Source of the DNA: Silene conica
Lineage: Eukaryota; Streptophyta; Magnoliopsida; Caryophyllales; Caryophyllaceae
Reading direction: 5' to 3'
Length of the DNA stretch: 64,000 bases
NCBI GenBank assembly: GCA_029255685.2
Contig: CM055315.2
Location: 75,173,681 to 75,237,680 of the forward strand
Positions 1 through 13,042 of this stretch are shown piece by piece (the stretch's first letter is position 1; every line of letters begins with the position of its first letter). The notes beneath the pieces are model-generated. The model did not search any database. It was not told the origin of the DNA and saw only the letters and a list, made by a program, of their open reading frames with translations. The translations under genes and the position numbers were made by a program.

Positions 1-1923
1 CACAATAAACCCTCTACCCGAATAAGCAACCGGCTTTTCGCTTCTCTTCTTCACTTTGATGCATTCTCGACCATCAGCTATATACTTACTCGTAGTATCA
101 AAAATTTTTATCTATTCTCTCCTTATTCATCATATCAAAAGGCTACTCGTAGTAGAAGTGGTAGAATTATTCCAAGTATTTCGGCTGGAACAGCTATGTA
201 CGTTTTCAATTTTATATTCCGTTAATACTCTCATCTTATACGGGAAAACATATTTAACCCCAATTGAAGACCTAATCAAACATACCGGGCAGTAAAGAGT
301 GAAAATAAAATGAAAAAAATCAAATTAGGGAAGGGTTTTATACTGAAAATAAAATGAAAAAAATGCTTACTTGATTCAATTTGAGAAGACAACAGAAGAT
401 TACCTCCCTCTACTGCTGCAAATTAGGCATGTTCATGGAATTTTTGATGTATAAAAATGGCGGTAGGAATAATTACTTTATCGTGAACTTTTACAGGGGA
501 GGGAGAGGGATGGGTAAAATTTTAACAGAGAATAGGTTTATTAAGGAAAGGGTAACATGGTCATTTAACTTAACCTGAACATTTAAAACTAACTTAAGTT
601 CGGTTTCCGTCAAAAAGGTAGCAAGCTGATTAACATTATGTGATTTTAGGTAGTTAGTTGCAAAATTAATTATATTAGGTAGTAAGATGTAAAATTTTAG
701 ATTTATTAGGTAGTTATTTGTCATATTTTCTAAATTTTATTTTATTTTTCTTATTTAAATTGCGGTAAATGTTCTCTTAATTTATGATGGTTTTAACCAA
801 GAATTTATAATAAAGATAACGGTCATATTTGGCTAAATTACTTTTCTGCTAAAAACTTCAACAAATTATTTTAATTGATGGTCGAAATAATAATATTTGT
901 GGTACTTGAGTAAAATTTTGAAATAAATAATGAAAATGTATTAACCGATAAAAAAAGTCAAATGGGTTTGTAAATATGACACGGAGAGTTGATTCTACAA
1001 TCGTATAAAAAAACCTTCATATTTTACTTTTTCGCTTAATATTCTTTAAAAACCAACGTTTTACACGGTAAAATGTCATCATTTTCTAATTGAAAAAGAG
1101 ACCATTTAATGTAGAGGTCATTTTTTTTCAAAAGTGGTCATATTTTATCTCACCGGAATTTACTAATGTCACAAATTAAATGAGAATTTGCACTTTAAAT
1201 AAACTTCTTTCGCAAATTCTATTATACAACCGTCCCACGTGCGATCAAAAAAATTCGACCACGTTTTAATAAATAGTGATCATTTTTTATGACTTTAAAA
1301 TAACTTTTTTAAGGTGGTCATTATTTACCAAAATGTGACCACTATTTATCAAAAGATGGTGATATTTTATTAAAAAACACGGAAAAAACGGTCTATGAAA
1401 ATTTGGTGAACTTGTTTAAAGTCAGCTGAATGGGAAAAAATAATCATAATTTATAATGATGAAAAAGTAAACTATTTATGTGTAGTGGTTGGTAGGGTTA
1501 ACATTTTTTAATGATCAACTTTCAATGATGCTTTCAGTACTTAAATCTTTAATTAACAGTCAATCTTGTCTCAGAATTAATAGACATAGATCTTGATTAT
1601 TGCTATATTTAATCAACTACTACTTTTATTAAATATCCACTTTATTATTAATCATTTTATTCCCACCAGAATTTGTTCTTTAATAGAATTAAAATATGGA
1701 AAACGATAAATACAACTCTAATTCCGGTATTTAGGCCCTGTTCTTTCTGGCTTTTTAGAGCTGAACTGAACTAAATAGGGCTGAGCTGAACTGAACTGAA
1801 CTAAGCTGAGCTGAACTAAATCGAGCTGAGCTGAACTTAACTGAATTTAATCGAGCTGAACTGAATTGAGCTGAATAAAGTTGAAATTAATAGAAATAAC
1901 TTAAGTTTAATTAAAGTGTACTA

Positions 1924-2017
<94 letters not shown>

Positions 2018-5000
2018 TAAAAGAAATGTTTGATTAATACAAATTTGCGATTTTTAAAAAACAATTATATTAAAAAAATATTAATTTTTAGGTATTTTTT
2101 TTGTCGTCAACTTTAATGGACTTTGCTTTTTTCTTTTCTTGTGTTTTAAAATTAACAAAAGAAAATTTGAATAACCAATTAATACTCTATTTTAACTACC
2201 AATATAACCAATTAATACTCTCATTCGCTTTTCTTATAATATATGACCTGCTACATGCTAAGTAAGTGAAAAATTTATAACCCTTCTTTAACCTGTATTT
2301 CTCTTTTAACTTCTATGTTAATTTATTCACCTAATCACAGCTTTAAAACATGCTACAAAACAACAAATTCTATTCAAAGCAAATGAGGGCATTAGTTGGT
2401 TATATTTGTTGTTAAACTAAAGTTTGTAGTATTTTGGGCAGGACACCCATAGTTCATAGAATTCTTATCAATTAATCCTATAAATTATTAAGGTTTTCGA
2501 GTTATGTTTTAAAGTTTCTGAATTTTATTATAAAGTTTCTGACTTCATTCAATTAAACATGAAATTATAATCAAACTCAAAAACATTGCATATAAGCTAA
2601 ACTAAATTTGAATTTTGAAAGAAAAAATAAATTAAAATCTAACTTATAAACTTTAATAAGGCTCCGTTTGACAAGGCATTTTAGCTACCTGATTTGCCTG
2701 AAGTAACTTTTTTACCAAAATAATCAGGTAGTTTATTGTTTTTGGAATGTTTGGCAACTACCTTTTTGGAGTGAAAAAAGGTGAAACAGGTACTTGAAAT
2801 AAAAAGTTATCTCAGGTAGCATTTGACAAATCAGGTACCTGATTCATTTTTATTTACCTATTCTACCCTCGGATTTTATAACGTTAATTAATAAAATTAA
2901 ACACACTACAAAATCCTTACGTAATCTTAATTAATTTTTTGTGCGTGTGTATGACTTTAATAGAAAACTAATTTTATATCAATAATATATTTTTGAGGAT
3001 ATATTGATTAAATTTTGTTTTTACTTAATCGTTATATATTAATTTGTGAAATTCTTTGGGCATGAACCATGTGTATATATATAAAAGCTAGTAGTTTCTA
3101 TGATATACCCTTAAACTTCTAACTTATTCTCCATAATGACCTCCTCCAAATCTCCATTAACACTATTACTATAAAAAAGTCATAATTTGACATTTATTTT
3201 GACTTATTAATGTGGTATCATCATTCTATATAGAAAGTATCACAAATATCTTTAAATAAGCATAAACTTCTATTGAAAAACATATGTTATGAAGCATGAA
3301 ATAATAATAGAAATTTGATGAATTTGAGTTAGATTTGTATACTATTTGGTTGGTTAATGGTAATTCGGCGAACTAATAAGTAATTGAGAAGGTTGTCGGG
3401 TAATTGAAATGTTAGATAGACGATTTAATAGATAAATTAAGAAATTAAGCTAGCAAAACCAATAAATAAGGTCATTAAATAGACTAATGTATAGAGTTTA
3501 AGGGCATATTATAGAATTTAAAAAATATAGGGTTACTACGTAGAAAATTGAAAAACTCGAGGGTACACGTAGAATATCCCAAAAAGAAATTAATACTTAA
3601 TATTGGCATATTGCTATTAATTACATCAAATTTGTGCAATAATTTTGTCAAATCGGCTTAAATTTCCGGCCTAAGCAAGTATGTAGTATTAGATAATACT
3701 TTTTCCTAACTAGTTTTCACTATATATTTACTATTAATCAATATTTTATCACCTAATTACCAAAATCATTATTAAAGTTTATATAAATAAAGCTAATAAA
3801 GTATCTCATTGAGACGGTATATGCAAATTTCTGACCCTTTTTCAAAATGGAGGTAAATAGCATTAATTTAATTAATTCTCTAAAATACCGTGCGGTCAAA
3901 CAGTTTTATATTAGTTCTTATTTAAATAACAAATTTAAAAGTTTTAACTCGTTTAATTTTGTTCAATCTTGAGGGTTGTATTTAACATTAACTTAAAAAT
4001 AAATAAAAATAAAAATAAATATAATATAAGAAATTAAAAGATGATTATTGGTAGGTTAAAAGGTTCCTCTGCTGAAAACGCGGGCCATTGTATTTATACA
4101 ATTATTCATCAAGTTGAGTGGAGAATCAATTCAATCATGACTTATTATGAGTTGTGGATTTGTCTTCTTAATCAATAAATCTCTCATAATAAGATATAAC
4201 CATTTTAAAACTAAAACAAATTAATATATCCACTTACATAGATAAGATAAGTTTTTACTAATATTTAAATATTTTGTTTTTGTCTTATATATAAAGTGGT
4301 AGCTATTTAACCCGTCTTATTGTTTTAAATGGATATGATAGGTTTGAAAGAAGAATTTGTGCTTCTTATAATATACTTATTGTATAACAGTAGTAATAAT
4401 ATCCGACATTGTGTCAATTACCTTAGTTGATAAGTACAGATAATAATAAGTAATGATATTTATATTCGGCCAGTCTTTAAATCCGTTTAGCATTAAAAAC
4501 GTCTTGATGACTCTTTGTAATAATAATAATAATAACCAATTACGAGTAGTATATTGTAAAACTGTCTTGTTTTTAGATGTTACGTGTATGGAATATATAT
4601 AGATATATTTTATATTTTCTTTAAATTTAGTAGTTAATCATCTGTCAAAATGATGAAAACGGTAACTCATTTACTTATGTGATAATTTGTGTATATTATT
4701 TATTCGATTTTTCTAATATGATGTATTGTACGTGTAACTTTAGGGTACAAGTTAAAAGAATCGTTATTCTAATTAACATCTTAGGAAAGTGATGGTCAAC
4801 AATATGAATAGTTGATGATGATTTTACATACTATTAGCCGAACTAGTATGCATTTCCATTCAATTTGTAAAACTAAGAAATAATTTATCACTGGTTTTCT
4901 AAAAAATAATATGCGATAAGAACAGACGTTAAGAAGAATTAAATATAATCATTAGCTAAAAATGAGAAATTTTATGTGTGACGATGTGTATGGTAGTAAA

Positions 5001-5472
5001 AAAAAGTTGTATAATACTTTTACCGTACCATTGTTATTGTTCTTAGATAGTTCGCGGAATATACTAATATTAATTTGTATTAATTCAAGACACGGTTTTA
5101 ATAAGCTGAAATATGGAGTGTTAATTTACAATATTATTATTGTGCTGCTATGACATCGTCTCACAGAAAAATTAGTGCAATTTAAAAAAAATTATACTAA
5201 AATGAGTAAATCTAAAATAATTCAGATTAAGGCAGTTTTACACTTTGACCCCTTTTTTTCTTTTTTTCAGGGAGTGGTAAAAAAAAACTATTATACATGT
5301 ATACTAACAAAAATTACAACACTCTAGTAGAAAAGCCAAGAGATAAGAGTAAAAAAAAACTATTTACATAACTTAATTACCAAATTCAAAACTTGATATA
5401 TATTCTCAAATTTACATGCATGGTAAAAAAAGGTTAAAACCCAAAAAAAAAAAATATTAATTGTAGATTAAA
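1..5472. other. Non-coding region with MITE debris
   Basis: I see no convincing gene in this interval; open frames are short and AT-rich. It holds a run of AGCTGAACTGA-like words (about 1735-1910) that begins with a hAT-like terminus TAGGCCCTGTTCTTTC, a trinucleotide microsatellite, and a Harbinger-like terminus near 2661 (GGCTCCGTTTGACAAGGC preceded by TAA) with internal ACCTGATT words up to about 2850. No matching right end was found for either terminus, so both look truncated. Confidence 0.6.
1927..2016. repeat. (AAT)n microsatellite
   Basis: An uninterrupted ATA/AAT trinucleotide tract of about 90 bases, directly following the AGCTGAAC-rich MITE-like stretch. Confidence 0.95.
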
Positions 5473-6529
5473 TTACTCCAAACCACCCAAGCCTTTAGCA
5501 TCAGAAGCTTTCATAATTCTTAGCCTTTTGCAAGAATTAATGAACATTTTCCATGGTACGTCTCCCACTAACATCCAATCTCCGTCTTTATCTTCGTAAG
5601 TTGGTACAAATTCCGATCCTTTGTAACCTTTGCTTTCTGAGTATTCACCTATTATATAAAGAAAATAAAACTCGAGTTAATTTTATCGACTTTATTAAGT
5701 TGTCTTCAGTATTCAGAAAAAACAATTGCCTTAATTGTCGGTTGGGGTTATAATAAAACCTACGCAAATTATTCTATAAGACCGTGATTTATTATGTTAC
5801 AGAAACAGGATTTATGATTACACGACAAAAAATTCAATTGAAAAAATGTAAAACTTCGCGTTTTTCATTGTTTATAACTTGATTTCTTTTAATTTAAAAG
5901 TTGGGCACTCATTTATTTATTACAACGAGATTGTGAGTGTTTTTATATATAAAAGGATTGTTTCAGACAGTATACGATGAGTCGATTTTAGTGCTTACCA
6001 ACTTCAACTTTGAACATATCTTGCAAGGCCTTAAGAAGTTGTGAATAGCAAGAGTAAAGTTTCATATCAATCTTCCTAAGATAAGGTGCACCATCCATGC
6101 TAACTTTTACATACATATTTCCAATTGCTTCCTCTTTTTTCATTGTTTGTAGACAATTTTTTCGGTATGATCGAACCGGCGGCCAACCCACGACTTGTGC
6201 CCTACAAGAAAAACCAATTCGAAATATTAATTAAAATTTAAATAAACCCTACTTATTACAAAAAAAAAAAAATAGCTAAGCAAAACATATAAATACGTGT
6301 TTTTGAATAATTTCATTAATAAAAAATCATACTGTAATGACTAGAATACGTACTTTGCTGGAGGAGGAACGTTCTTTGTGACACAATCTTGTGCATTATT
6401 AGAAGTAGACTCTCCTTTAATATCAATAAAAGAGCGCTTGTTATTAGCGCATTTTGATATATCCGAACCTGGTAATCCTAATCTTAACTCGGTATCCTGG
6501 TGCTCCATCTCTTTGTTGTTCATCTCCAT
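5473..6529 (-). CDS. IAA4-like: Aux/IAA transcriptional repressor, IAA3/IAA4-type
   Basis: Nuclear repressor that is degraded when auxin brings it to TIR1/AFB F-box receptors, and that otherwise binds ARF activators and recruits TOPLESS. Exons read on the minus strand: 6529-6354, 6201-5999 and 5648-5473, with GT-AG introns. Lengths 176+203+176 nt give exactly 185 codons (184 aa). Domain I (EAR motif) is TELRLGLPG near residues 13-21. The domain II degron VVGWPPVRS at 62-70 is intact. The PB1 region starts at [13 protein letters not shown] and ends with the acidic [16 protein letters not shown] block. The short length and the end [10 protein letters not shown] fit the IAA1-IAA4 clade (about 170-190 aa). 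The start is the first of three close in-frame ATGs. No lesions are seen, so it is probably functional. Assignment to IAA3 versus IAA4 is inference. Confidence 0.93.
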
Positions 6530-6682
6530 AATTTAATTTCTTAGAGTTTTAGAACGTAAACAAGCTAAGAAAATTAATTATGAATATTTTATTTTTTGTT
6601 ATGTAATTTATTTATTTGTTTTTTTAAGTTTTGAATGAGAGAAAAAGTTTGAGTTGTTAGGTCGTATGTCTAAGGAAGGGTG

Positions 6683-6690
6683 TTATATAG
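6683..6690 (-). promoter_or_regulatory. TATA box of the minus-strand Aux/IAA gene
   Basis: CTATATAA on the minus strand, about 155 bp upstream of the ATG at 6529, a plausible distance for a plant gene with a leader of about 120 bp. Confidence 0.6.
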
Positions 6691-6730
6691 GAAAGTAGGG
6701 AATAAATTGAATTTAATAGGACGGGTCCAA

Positions 6731-6740
6731 TGTCTAGACA
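6731..6740. promoter_or_regulatory. Palindromic TGTCTAGACA, candidate auxin response element
   Basis: A perfect 10-bp palindrome made of two inverted TGTC cores, the core that ARF proteins bind, about 200 bp upstream of the Aux/IAA start codon. A further single TGTCTA lies at about 6667. Aux/IAA genes are classic auxin-induced targets, but binding here is inference. Confidence 0.4.
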
Positions 6741-6766
6741 TGGAGAATAATCAAGGGTTGTTATAT

Positions 6767-6779
6767 AACACGTGTCGCA
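6767..6779. promoter_or_regulatory. G-box AACACGTGTCGCA
   Basis: A CACGTG G-box core overlapping a TGTC core, about 240 bp upstream of Aux/IAA gene 1. A nearly identical 13-mer lies upstream of Aux/IAA gene 2 at 50973-50985 (one base different). Confidence 0.45.
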
Positions 6780-7053
6780 TTTTCATTGGATTATTTTAGG
6801 TACGGAATTACGTATTACACGGGCAAGAACGATAAATAAAATTATCATCTTAATATTTTTAATTTATCCGGATCATTTTATTTAGATTTCGACACAATTT
6901 TTAAGGTAGTGGAATAAAATGTAAGAGATAAAAAGACTGTTATTCTACCATTGAAATCAAATAAAGTGAATAAATACGAATATGAGATATATTTTTTCTA
7001 TTATTATCTCTCATAGATTATTTAAATTAGAGGTAAGAAATATTTGTCGTAAG

Positions 7054-7556
7054 TAGGGTTGTTAATGAGATGAGACGGCTTGTGAGAAACTCAAGATCTG
7101 CTCGGTCAAAGCTCGGCTCGTGTGAGCTCGACTCGAGCTCGGGCTAGGGCTCGAGAGCTTAACGAGTCAAACCGAGCAGAGGCTGGCTCGACTCGGCTCG
7201 AACATTTGAGATTATATAAGATATTAATCATATTTTATAAAAATATTTTATCATTATTATATCTTTGTATTATATATATCAAATATCTTGTTGATTTGCT
7301 AAATATTTGTACATATAATTTTCGAACCTTGTTATTGAAAATATCTAAAGAAAAACATCAAAAAGAAACAATTTTATATAGGCTCGATTTGGCTCGAGCT
7401 CGTGTTAAAGCTCACAAGCTTTGTAACGAGCGCATTTTTTTCAAACTCGGATAAGATCGACTCGAGCTCGAGCTCGAGTTTTGGTAATCGAGCACAAGCC
7501 GAGCAAGGGCAAGCTCGGACTCGGATTCGGCTCGGCTCGTTAACACCGTACCCCTA
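7054..7556. mobile_element. hAT-type MITE rich in GCTCG words
   Basis: A 503-bp element bounded by an 8-bp target duplication, GTCGTAAG at 7046-7053 and GTCGTAAT at 7557-7564 (7 of 8 match). The left end reads TAGGGTTGTTAATGAG and the inverted right end TAGGGGTACGGTGTTAACGAG. Both subterminal regions are packed with GCTCG/CGAGC words, and the middle is AT-rich. There is no coding capacity beyond a chance open frame. Confidence 0.8.
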
Positions 7557-8085
7557 GTCGTAATAATGATTAATTTAACGTTTTAAGCTAATAATTAACC
7601 TTTTCAATAATCCGTTTGAGCGAATAGTATAATTTTGCAAAACAAAAATGCAAGTTTCTTTACTAAAAACCCAAGATTATTTAAAACTTCTAATTGGTTC
7701 TCGGATTTAAGAGAAATAAATTTCATTTTCTAGACCTCTTAAACTTAATTAATTAACATTATTTCATTCAATTATTACTTCTAAATATTATGTCTAAATA
7801 TCGTACTAACTAATATATTTTGTTTGTTATCTAAAAATCAACGAGTATATTTTTTCACATGAGATTAAAACTAATTAAAATTATAAAACTTCAATATTAA
7901 GTAATCTAGTGTCCTATTGACATGAATATGTTGGAGTAAAAGTGAAAATGTCATGATTTCATGACTTAATGGTACTTTAAATATCCTTTTATTTTTTTCG
8001 TTACATTGATGGTATTATAAATAATTATAATGATCGAAGTTTTTGTCGGCAATAAAATTGCCTTTATAATTACTTTCAAACTAAA

Positions 8086-8455
8086 TATTTAACACCAGTC
8101 ACCAACTCTCCAATTTTCTCAGCAAAATAATTGGGAATTATATTTAAAAGTTAAAATGATATAATACTAACATTTTTCTCAACTTATTACAATCGGTTAT
8201 AAATAGAATCGATGGCACAATTATCGTTATCTACTTATCTTAATTAATTATGAATTATTATTTTGAATAATAATTAACACGGAAGTGTAAATATCAACTA
8301 ACTTAACACCAAAATAATTAAATACTTAACATCAACTCTCCAATTTTCTCTGCTAAAAAACGGAATTTAAATTTAAACCGATTTAATAATACATTTCTCT
8401 CAACTTATTTACAATCAGTTATATATAGAATCGATGGCAGAATCGTCATCCTTTT
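8086..8455. repeat. Diverged direct duplication, about 210-bp period
   Basis: Two adjacent related blocks (about 8086-8250 and 8305-8455) share ACTCTCCAATTTTCTC and a later AGAATCGATGGCA after a TATA-like word. Both are non-coding. The remaining DNA between 7565 and 9100 shows nothing I can name. Confidence 0.6.
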
Positions 8456-9106
8456 TCGGAGCATAGAATTCAGAAATGCCATGAATTTAGACAAGCTTAG
8501 CAGCTGTACAACTGAGGATATTGTCCTAATATTTATGGGACAAGTTTGGACATAACTTAGAGTTACGTATAAAAGAATGGGACACATTAAATTACGGTCT
8601 CGATTTAATCTGAGATACGATTGATTAATCATAGCCGTTGGATTAAGTTTTTAATTGGGTCCGACCCACATGGCTGTCCTTTAATCGACACATTGGTCTG
8701 TCGATCTCGGATTTTCTGCAGGGTATGGATTTTTGGACCCGGCTATTATTTAATTGGTCAGGACCATTTTCCCATACCTTTAATAACTCGATCGATCGGT
8801 GTTTCTTAAAACGGAAATATTCGTCTTAAGATTGTAATACCCTCTAGTGATACTTAATTTGGATAGTTAGAATAAGCATTTTAGATATCTCTATACCTGA
8901 TAAACGAGACAACCGAGTCGAGTTCGGGCCAATATAGTTCGATGTCTACTTATTTCAGGTCTAACAGAATTCGGGTTAGTTGAATTTGGTAGTACAATTC
9001 AACTACCGGTCATTTTAAGGCTGTTATTATCAAGTTATTTAAGTGTAATAATACACTTGTGTGCAACTATGAATTAATATCAGGACAGATAAGGGTCGGG
9101 ATGTTC

Positions 9107-9310
9107 GGGAGAGACTATTTAGGTTGAGTCAGTTTTGTCCCAACTTTTTGGTTTTCTTTACGTTATCTACTCGTCGTGAGTTTAAACTGACTGATATATT
9201 CGTTTGAGAGACTATTCAGGTTGAGTTAATTCTATCGTCCCAACTTTATTTTGGTTTATTTACGTTATCTACTCGTTGTGAGTTCAAGACGGATTGGTAT
9301 ATTGGTCTTG
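9107..9310. repeat. Tandem duplication, about 100-bp unit
   Basis: Two head-to-tail copies sharing GAGAGACTATT, GTCCCAACTTT and TACGTTATCTACTCG. Non-coding. Confidence 0.7.
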
Positions 9311-9317
9311 AATAATA

Positions 9318-9570
9318 ATTTGTGTAATGGAATAATGGATTTATGGAGGATTAGTACGTGTGGTATTGGGTTTGAGTGCTTAATGCTCATGGTCCATACT
9401 CTCATGTTCTAATCAATTAATACGTACATTGAATTTAGGTAGAGTAAAGCGATGTCAATTAGTTCAAACTAATAAAATTATGAATAATAATAATAATTAT
9501 TATTATGTATGTTCAATTACGTTATTGTTAAAATTGTTCTTGTAATACTCGTTAAACCGAAAAAATTGGT
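9318..9570. repeat. Left copy of a dispersed direct duplication
   Basis: About 250 bp related to 10426-10715. Shared words include GGAATAATGGATTTATGGAG, TCATGGTCCATACTCTC and TAGGTAGAGTAAAGCGATGT. The Helitron 3' end at 10281 lies between the copies. Confidence 0.75.
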
Positions 9571-10239
9571 AATGTAGTTAGTGACCTAAGGCGATTAACA
9601 AGTAAAACAGTCAGCCATCTTATCAATATTAATACAGAAACATTTAATGAATTATGGTGAATCCACCTCATTAATTCATCATTTTATCTTTTTTTTTTTA
9701 AATTCAATTATGGTGGGCCCGTATTGTTGTTTACTGAATTAATTATCGAATAAATGTTTGCGTTTCATTAGTTGTGTTATTATTACGTACTAATTCTGAT
9801 TTATTTCGTAAACAATAATTTATACATAAACGATTATATTTATAACGTCTAACTTATATATTATATATTAAAATATATTGTCGATGTCGTTTTATACATA
9901 ATTATTAAAATAATGAGTTATGACTAACAATTAATATTACAATAAATAATACATAATTATAATAAATACTAACCAAAGTTATAGTAATTGATAGAAAAAT
10001 GTAACAAAATACAGAAAATGATAAAAAACACTATCGAAATTTCAAGTACAATTTTCATGACAGTACTAAATTAAATAGCAATAAGAATAAATTAAAATAA
10101 CAATAACGTAAAAAAAAAAAAAATACTTACAATGTCAATGATATTACAAAAATCTTAATTAATTATAGCATGTAGCCTAAAAATTCATCATCAAAAATAT
10201 ATTCGGATTATTAATTGAACTATTTAAAATAACAATATT

Positions 10240-10281
10240 ATTAAAACGACCCCGTGCATTTTTGCACGGGGCTAAAACTAG
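10240..10281 (+). mobile_element. Helitron 3' terminus
   Basis: A hairpin with a 9-bp stem (CCCCGTGCA / TGCACGGGG) followed after a few bases by CTAG at 10278-10281 and then a host T: the standard Helitron 3' architecture. The 5' end (TC after a host A) was not located with confidence, so only the terminus is annotated; the element must extend left. Confidence 0.65.
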
Positions 10282-10425
10282 TTACTTTTAATTGACATCG
10301 TTTTATCCCTATGACCTAACCGATATTAAGTTTTTTTATTGTCCCTAAGTATTTTGATCTATTTCGGTCTCATCTATATCATCTATTCGTTTAAGTCAAG
10401 AAAAATATATTTGTCTTAAAATTCC

Positions 10426-10715
10426 GTGTAAAGGAATAATGGATTTATGGAGGATTAGTACATGTGATCTTGAGTTGTGTGCTTAATGTTCATGGTCCAT
10501 ACTCTCCTATGGAAATGGCGGGACTGTCCTAGTCTCCTGTCCTCAACAATTAATACAATTAATTAATTAATTAATATGTACATCGAATATAGGTAGAGTA
10601 AAGCGATGTAAATTAATTAAAATAATTAAGTTATGGAGAATAATATTTATGTTTCGATTTTTTCAGTATCAAAATTGCTATTGTAACACTCGTTAAACCA
10701 GAAATATAAATTAAA
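10426..10715. repeat. Right copy of a dispersed direct duplication
   Basis: Partner of 9318-9570. It carries an extra segment (about 10510-10575) with an AATT-rich run that the left copy lacks. The DNA from here to 11418 shows no gene. Confidence 0.75.
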
Positions 10716-11418
10716 CGTATTAGTATGTGCAATAAGGCAATAATTGACATGCAAAACCGCTACCATTATCCTTGTGACTCGACTCATTCATTTTATTTTT
10801 ATACATTTGATCAAAATTTTGAATAATACAATAATAATTAAGAAAATTAACTGGTTTTAGACACACATTAAGAGTCAAATAAAAAACAATCAAAATTTTG
10901 AATAATACGATAATAATAAAATGTAATGTAGTAAAATTAATATTTGTTTAAAATTTTTTTATTTATAGAATGTATGTTTGATAGGCAATCGTTGTAATTA
11001 AGAATGTCGTTTTTAAATCAACATTATGATATTTATGTATGTATTAAAATTGCCTCGATCTGCTAGGTTGTGAAAGATTCTACGTCGTTCTCATTGCAGT
11101 TCACGTAGATTTTGATGCTTGCATGGTTTCATACTTTCATGCATTAATATGGAGTAGTTGCAACAATCCGATGTCTCAATGAATCCCATAATTGCTTGAT
11201 GAGGGTATTTTATCGTGTTAGCAACACAAAAATGTTGTTTTCGAATAATCTAGGATGAAAATTCTGTTAAAAACTAAACCGAAAAGCTAATAAGTATTAT
11301 AGAAATTAAAGAATCGCAACCACTTTACTACTTTATTTAGTGACATTAATAATGAGTCTTAGCTTTAATCGAAATGGAATTACAATACATTAGGGGTAAT
11401 AGTGACAAGTTCGAAATG

Positions 11419-11461
<43 letters not shown>
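11419..11461. repeat. (AT)n microsatellite flanking the large MULE
   Basis: An uninterrupted AT tract that ends exactly where the left MULE terminus begins. A second TA tract lies immediately beyond the right terminus (27049-27080). Confidence 0.9.
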
Positions 11462-11466
<5 letters not shown>

Positions 11467-11739
11467 TGAATCACGTGAGGCCGCTCTCTTAGCGCGAGGC
11501 TGTCGGACCATTCTAAACCGTTAGATGTAAAAATCATGGGCGACCCAGATCGTGCCACGTGTCGATATATATTAAACAAAAAAAAGAAACTGACCTTCTT
11601 TCTTTCTCACTCTGTCAACGTCTTTTCAAATTCTTCTTTCTCACTCTCTCTCGCTCTCTCGCTTTCTCACTCTCTCACTCTCTCTCGCTCTCCCGCCTTC
11701 TCACTCTGCTCGCGGTAACCGTTTGATCTTATCCCCGGA

Positions 11740-12260
11740 ATCATCAACAACCTGCATTATCATCTTCTTCGTATGTTCTTCGTATTTTCGTTTGTTATTT
11801 GTTACATTTTTGTTCTTTAATTAGTTTAATTACTTATTTTTGCTCTTTATTTTGTATTTTTTTTGCTATTTTTCTGCTGGATTATCATTATTTGAGTGTT
11901 TATTGTTTGAGAGTGTTTTTGATTATTTTAGTACGTTATAATGTGATTTGTTTGTCGTTCTTTGGATGTGTGGTTTTATTTTCGAAGATTTGAGGCGAAA
12001 TAAGCAAGCATTGTCGTTCTTCGAAGTTTTTAACATCAACAACCTCCATTATCATCTTCTTCGTATGTTCTTCGTATTTTCGTATGTTATTTGTTACATT
12101 TTTTTCTCTTAAATTAGTTTAATTACTTATTTTTGCTCTTTATTTTGTTTTTGTTTTGCTATTTTCTGCTGGATTATCATTAGTTGAGTGTTTATTGTTA
12201 TTTTTCATTGTTAGTGATACCTAGGGTTGTGATGAAAATATCTAGGTTTTGAGAGTGTTT
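11740..12260. repeat. Duplicated leader segment inside the MULE
   Basis: About 170 bp at 11750-11925 (from ATTATCATCTTCTTCGTATG) recurs at about 12045-12205 with few differences, a direct repeat with a period near 290 bp. It lies between a pyrimidine-rich CTCTCTCGCTCTC tract (11590-11710) and the first F-box-like gene, and may be that gene's untranslated leader or promoter. Confidence 0.75.
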
Positions 12261-12288
12261 TTGATTATTTTAGTACGTTTCAGAATAC

Positions 12289-12815
12289 GAATCCAGTTTC
12301 ACAAGTTAAGCTTCTAGTTTCACAAGTTAAGCTTCTAGTTTCACAAGTTAAGAATTCAAAAAAACAGGCTGATTTTTCAACAGGTTTCACAATATAGCCA
12401 ACTAGTTTCACAAAATAAGCATGTAGTTTCACTTCATAAGCTTCTAGTTTCACAAGTTAAGAACTCAAAAAATCAGGATATTTTATTAACAGGTTTCACA
12501 ATATAGCCAACTAGTTTCACAAAATAAGCATGTAGTTTCACTTCATAAACTTTCTTGTTTCACAAGTTAAGAATTCAAAAAAAACAGGCTGATTTTTCAA
12601 CAGGTTTCACAATATAGCCAACTAGTTTCACAATATAAGCATGTAGTTTCACTCCATAAGCTTCTAGTTTCACAAGTTAAGAATTCAAAAAAACAGGCTG
12701 ATTTTTCAACAGGTTTCACAATATAGCCTTCTTGTTTCACAAAATAAGCATGTTGTTTCACTTCATAAGCTTCTAGTTTCACAATATAACTCTTAGATTC
12801 ACATAATAAGTTTCT
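12289..12815 (+). repeat. 21-bp repeat array, block 1
   Basis: Many copies of a unit starting TAGTTTCACA followed by an AT-rich half containing TAAGC. Copies are grouped into higher-order units of about 120 bp that begin CAACAGGTTTCACAATATAG and contain AATTCAAAAAA. Orientation is GTTTCAC on the plus strand. Confidence 0.9.
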
Positions 12816-13042
12816 TTCAGTTTTAAGTTTATTTTCTATTATTTTCAGTTTAAAGTTCTTTTTCTGATTCTGTGATTCTCAGTCATTATTATGTGAAACT
12901 AGAAGCTTAGGTTGTGAAACTAAGCCTTTTATTATGTGAAATGTATGAGTCTGTGTTTCACAATGTATGCTTTTTGATTTCTATTTTTGTAATGCTTGTA
13001 GGTTACTTTTGTGGTTTTAAACTTAATTACATTTGGTCAAAT

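Noticed and set aside
7122-7454. 110-aa plus-strand frame starting with Ala-Arg repeats
   Set aside because: Inside a hAT MITE; the Ala-Arg run is the GCTCG repeat translated.
8405-8809. Two opposed frames around the 8.4-8.8 kb duplication
   Set aside because: No recognisable domain, no plausible splice context, and one overlaps duplicated non-coding DNA.
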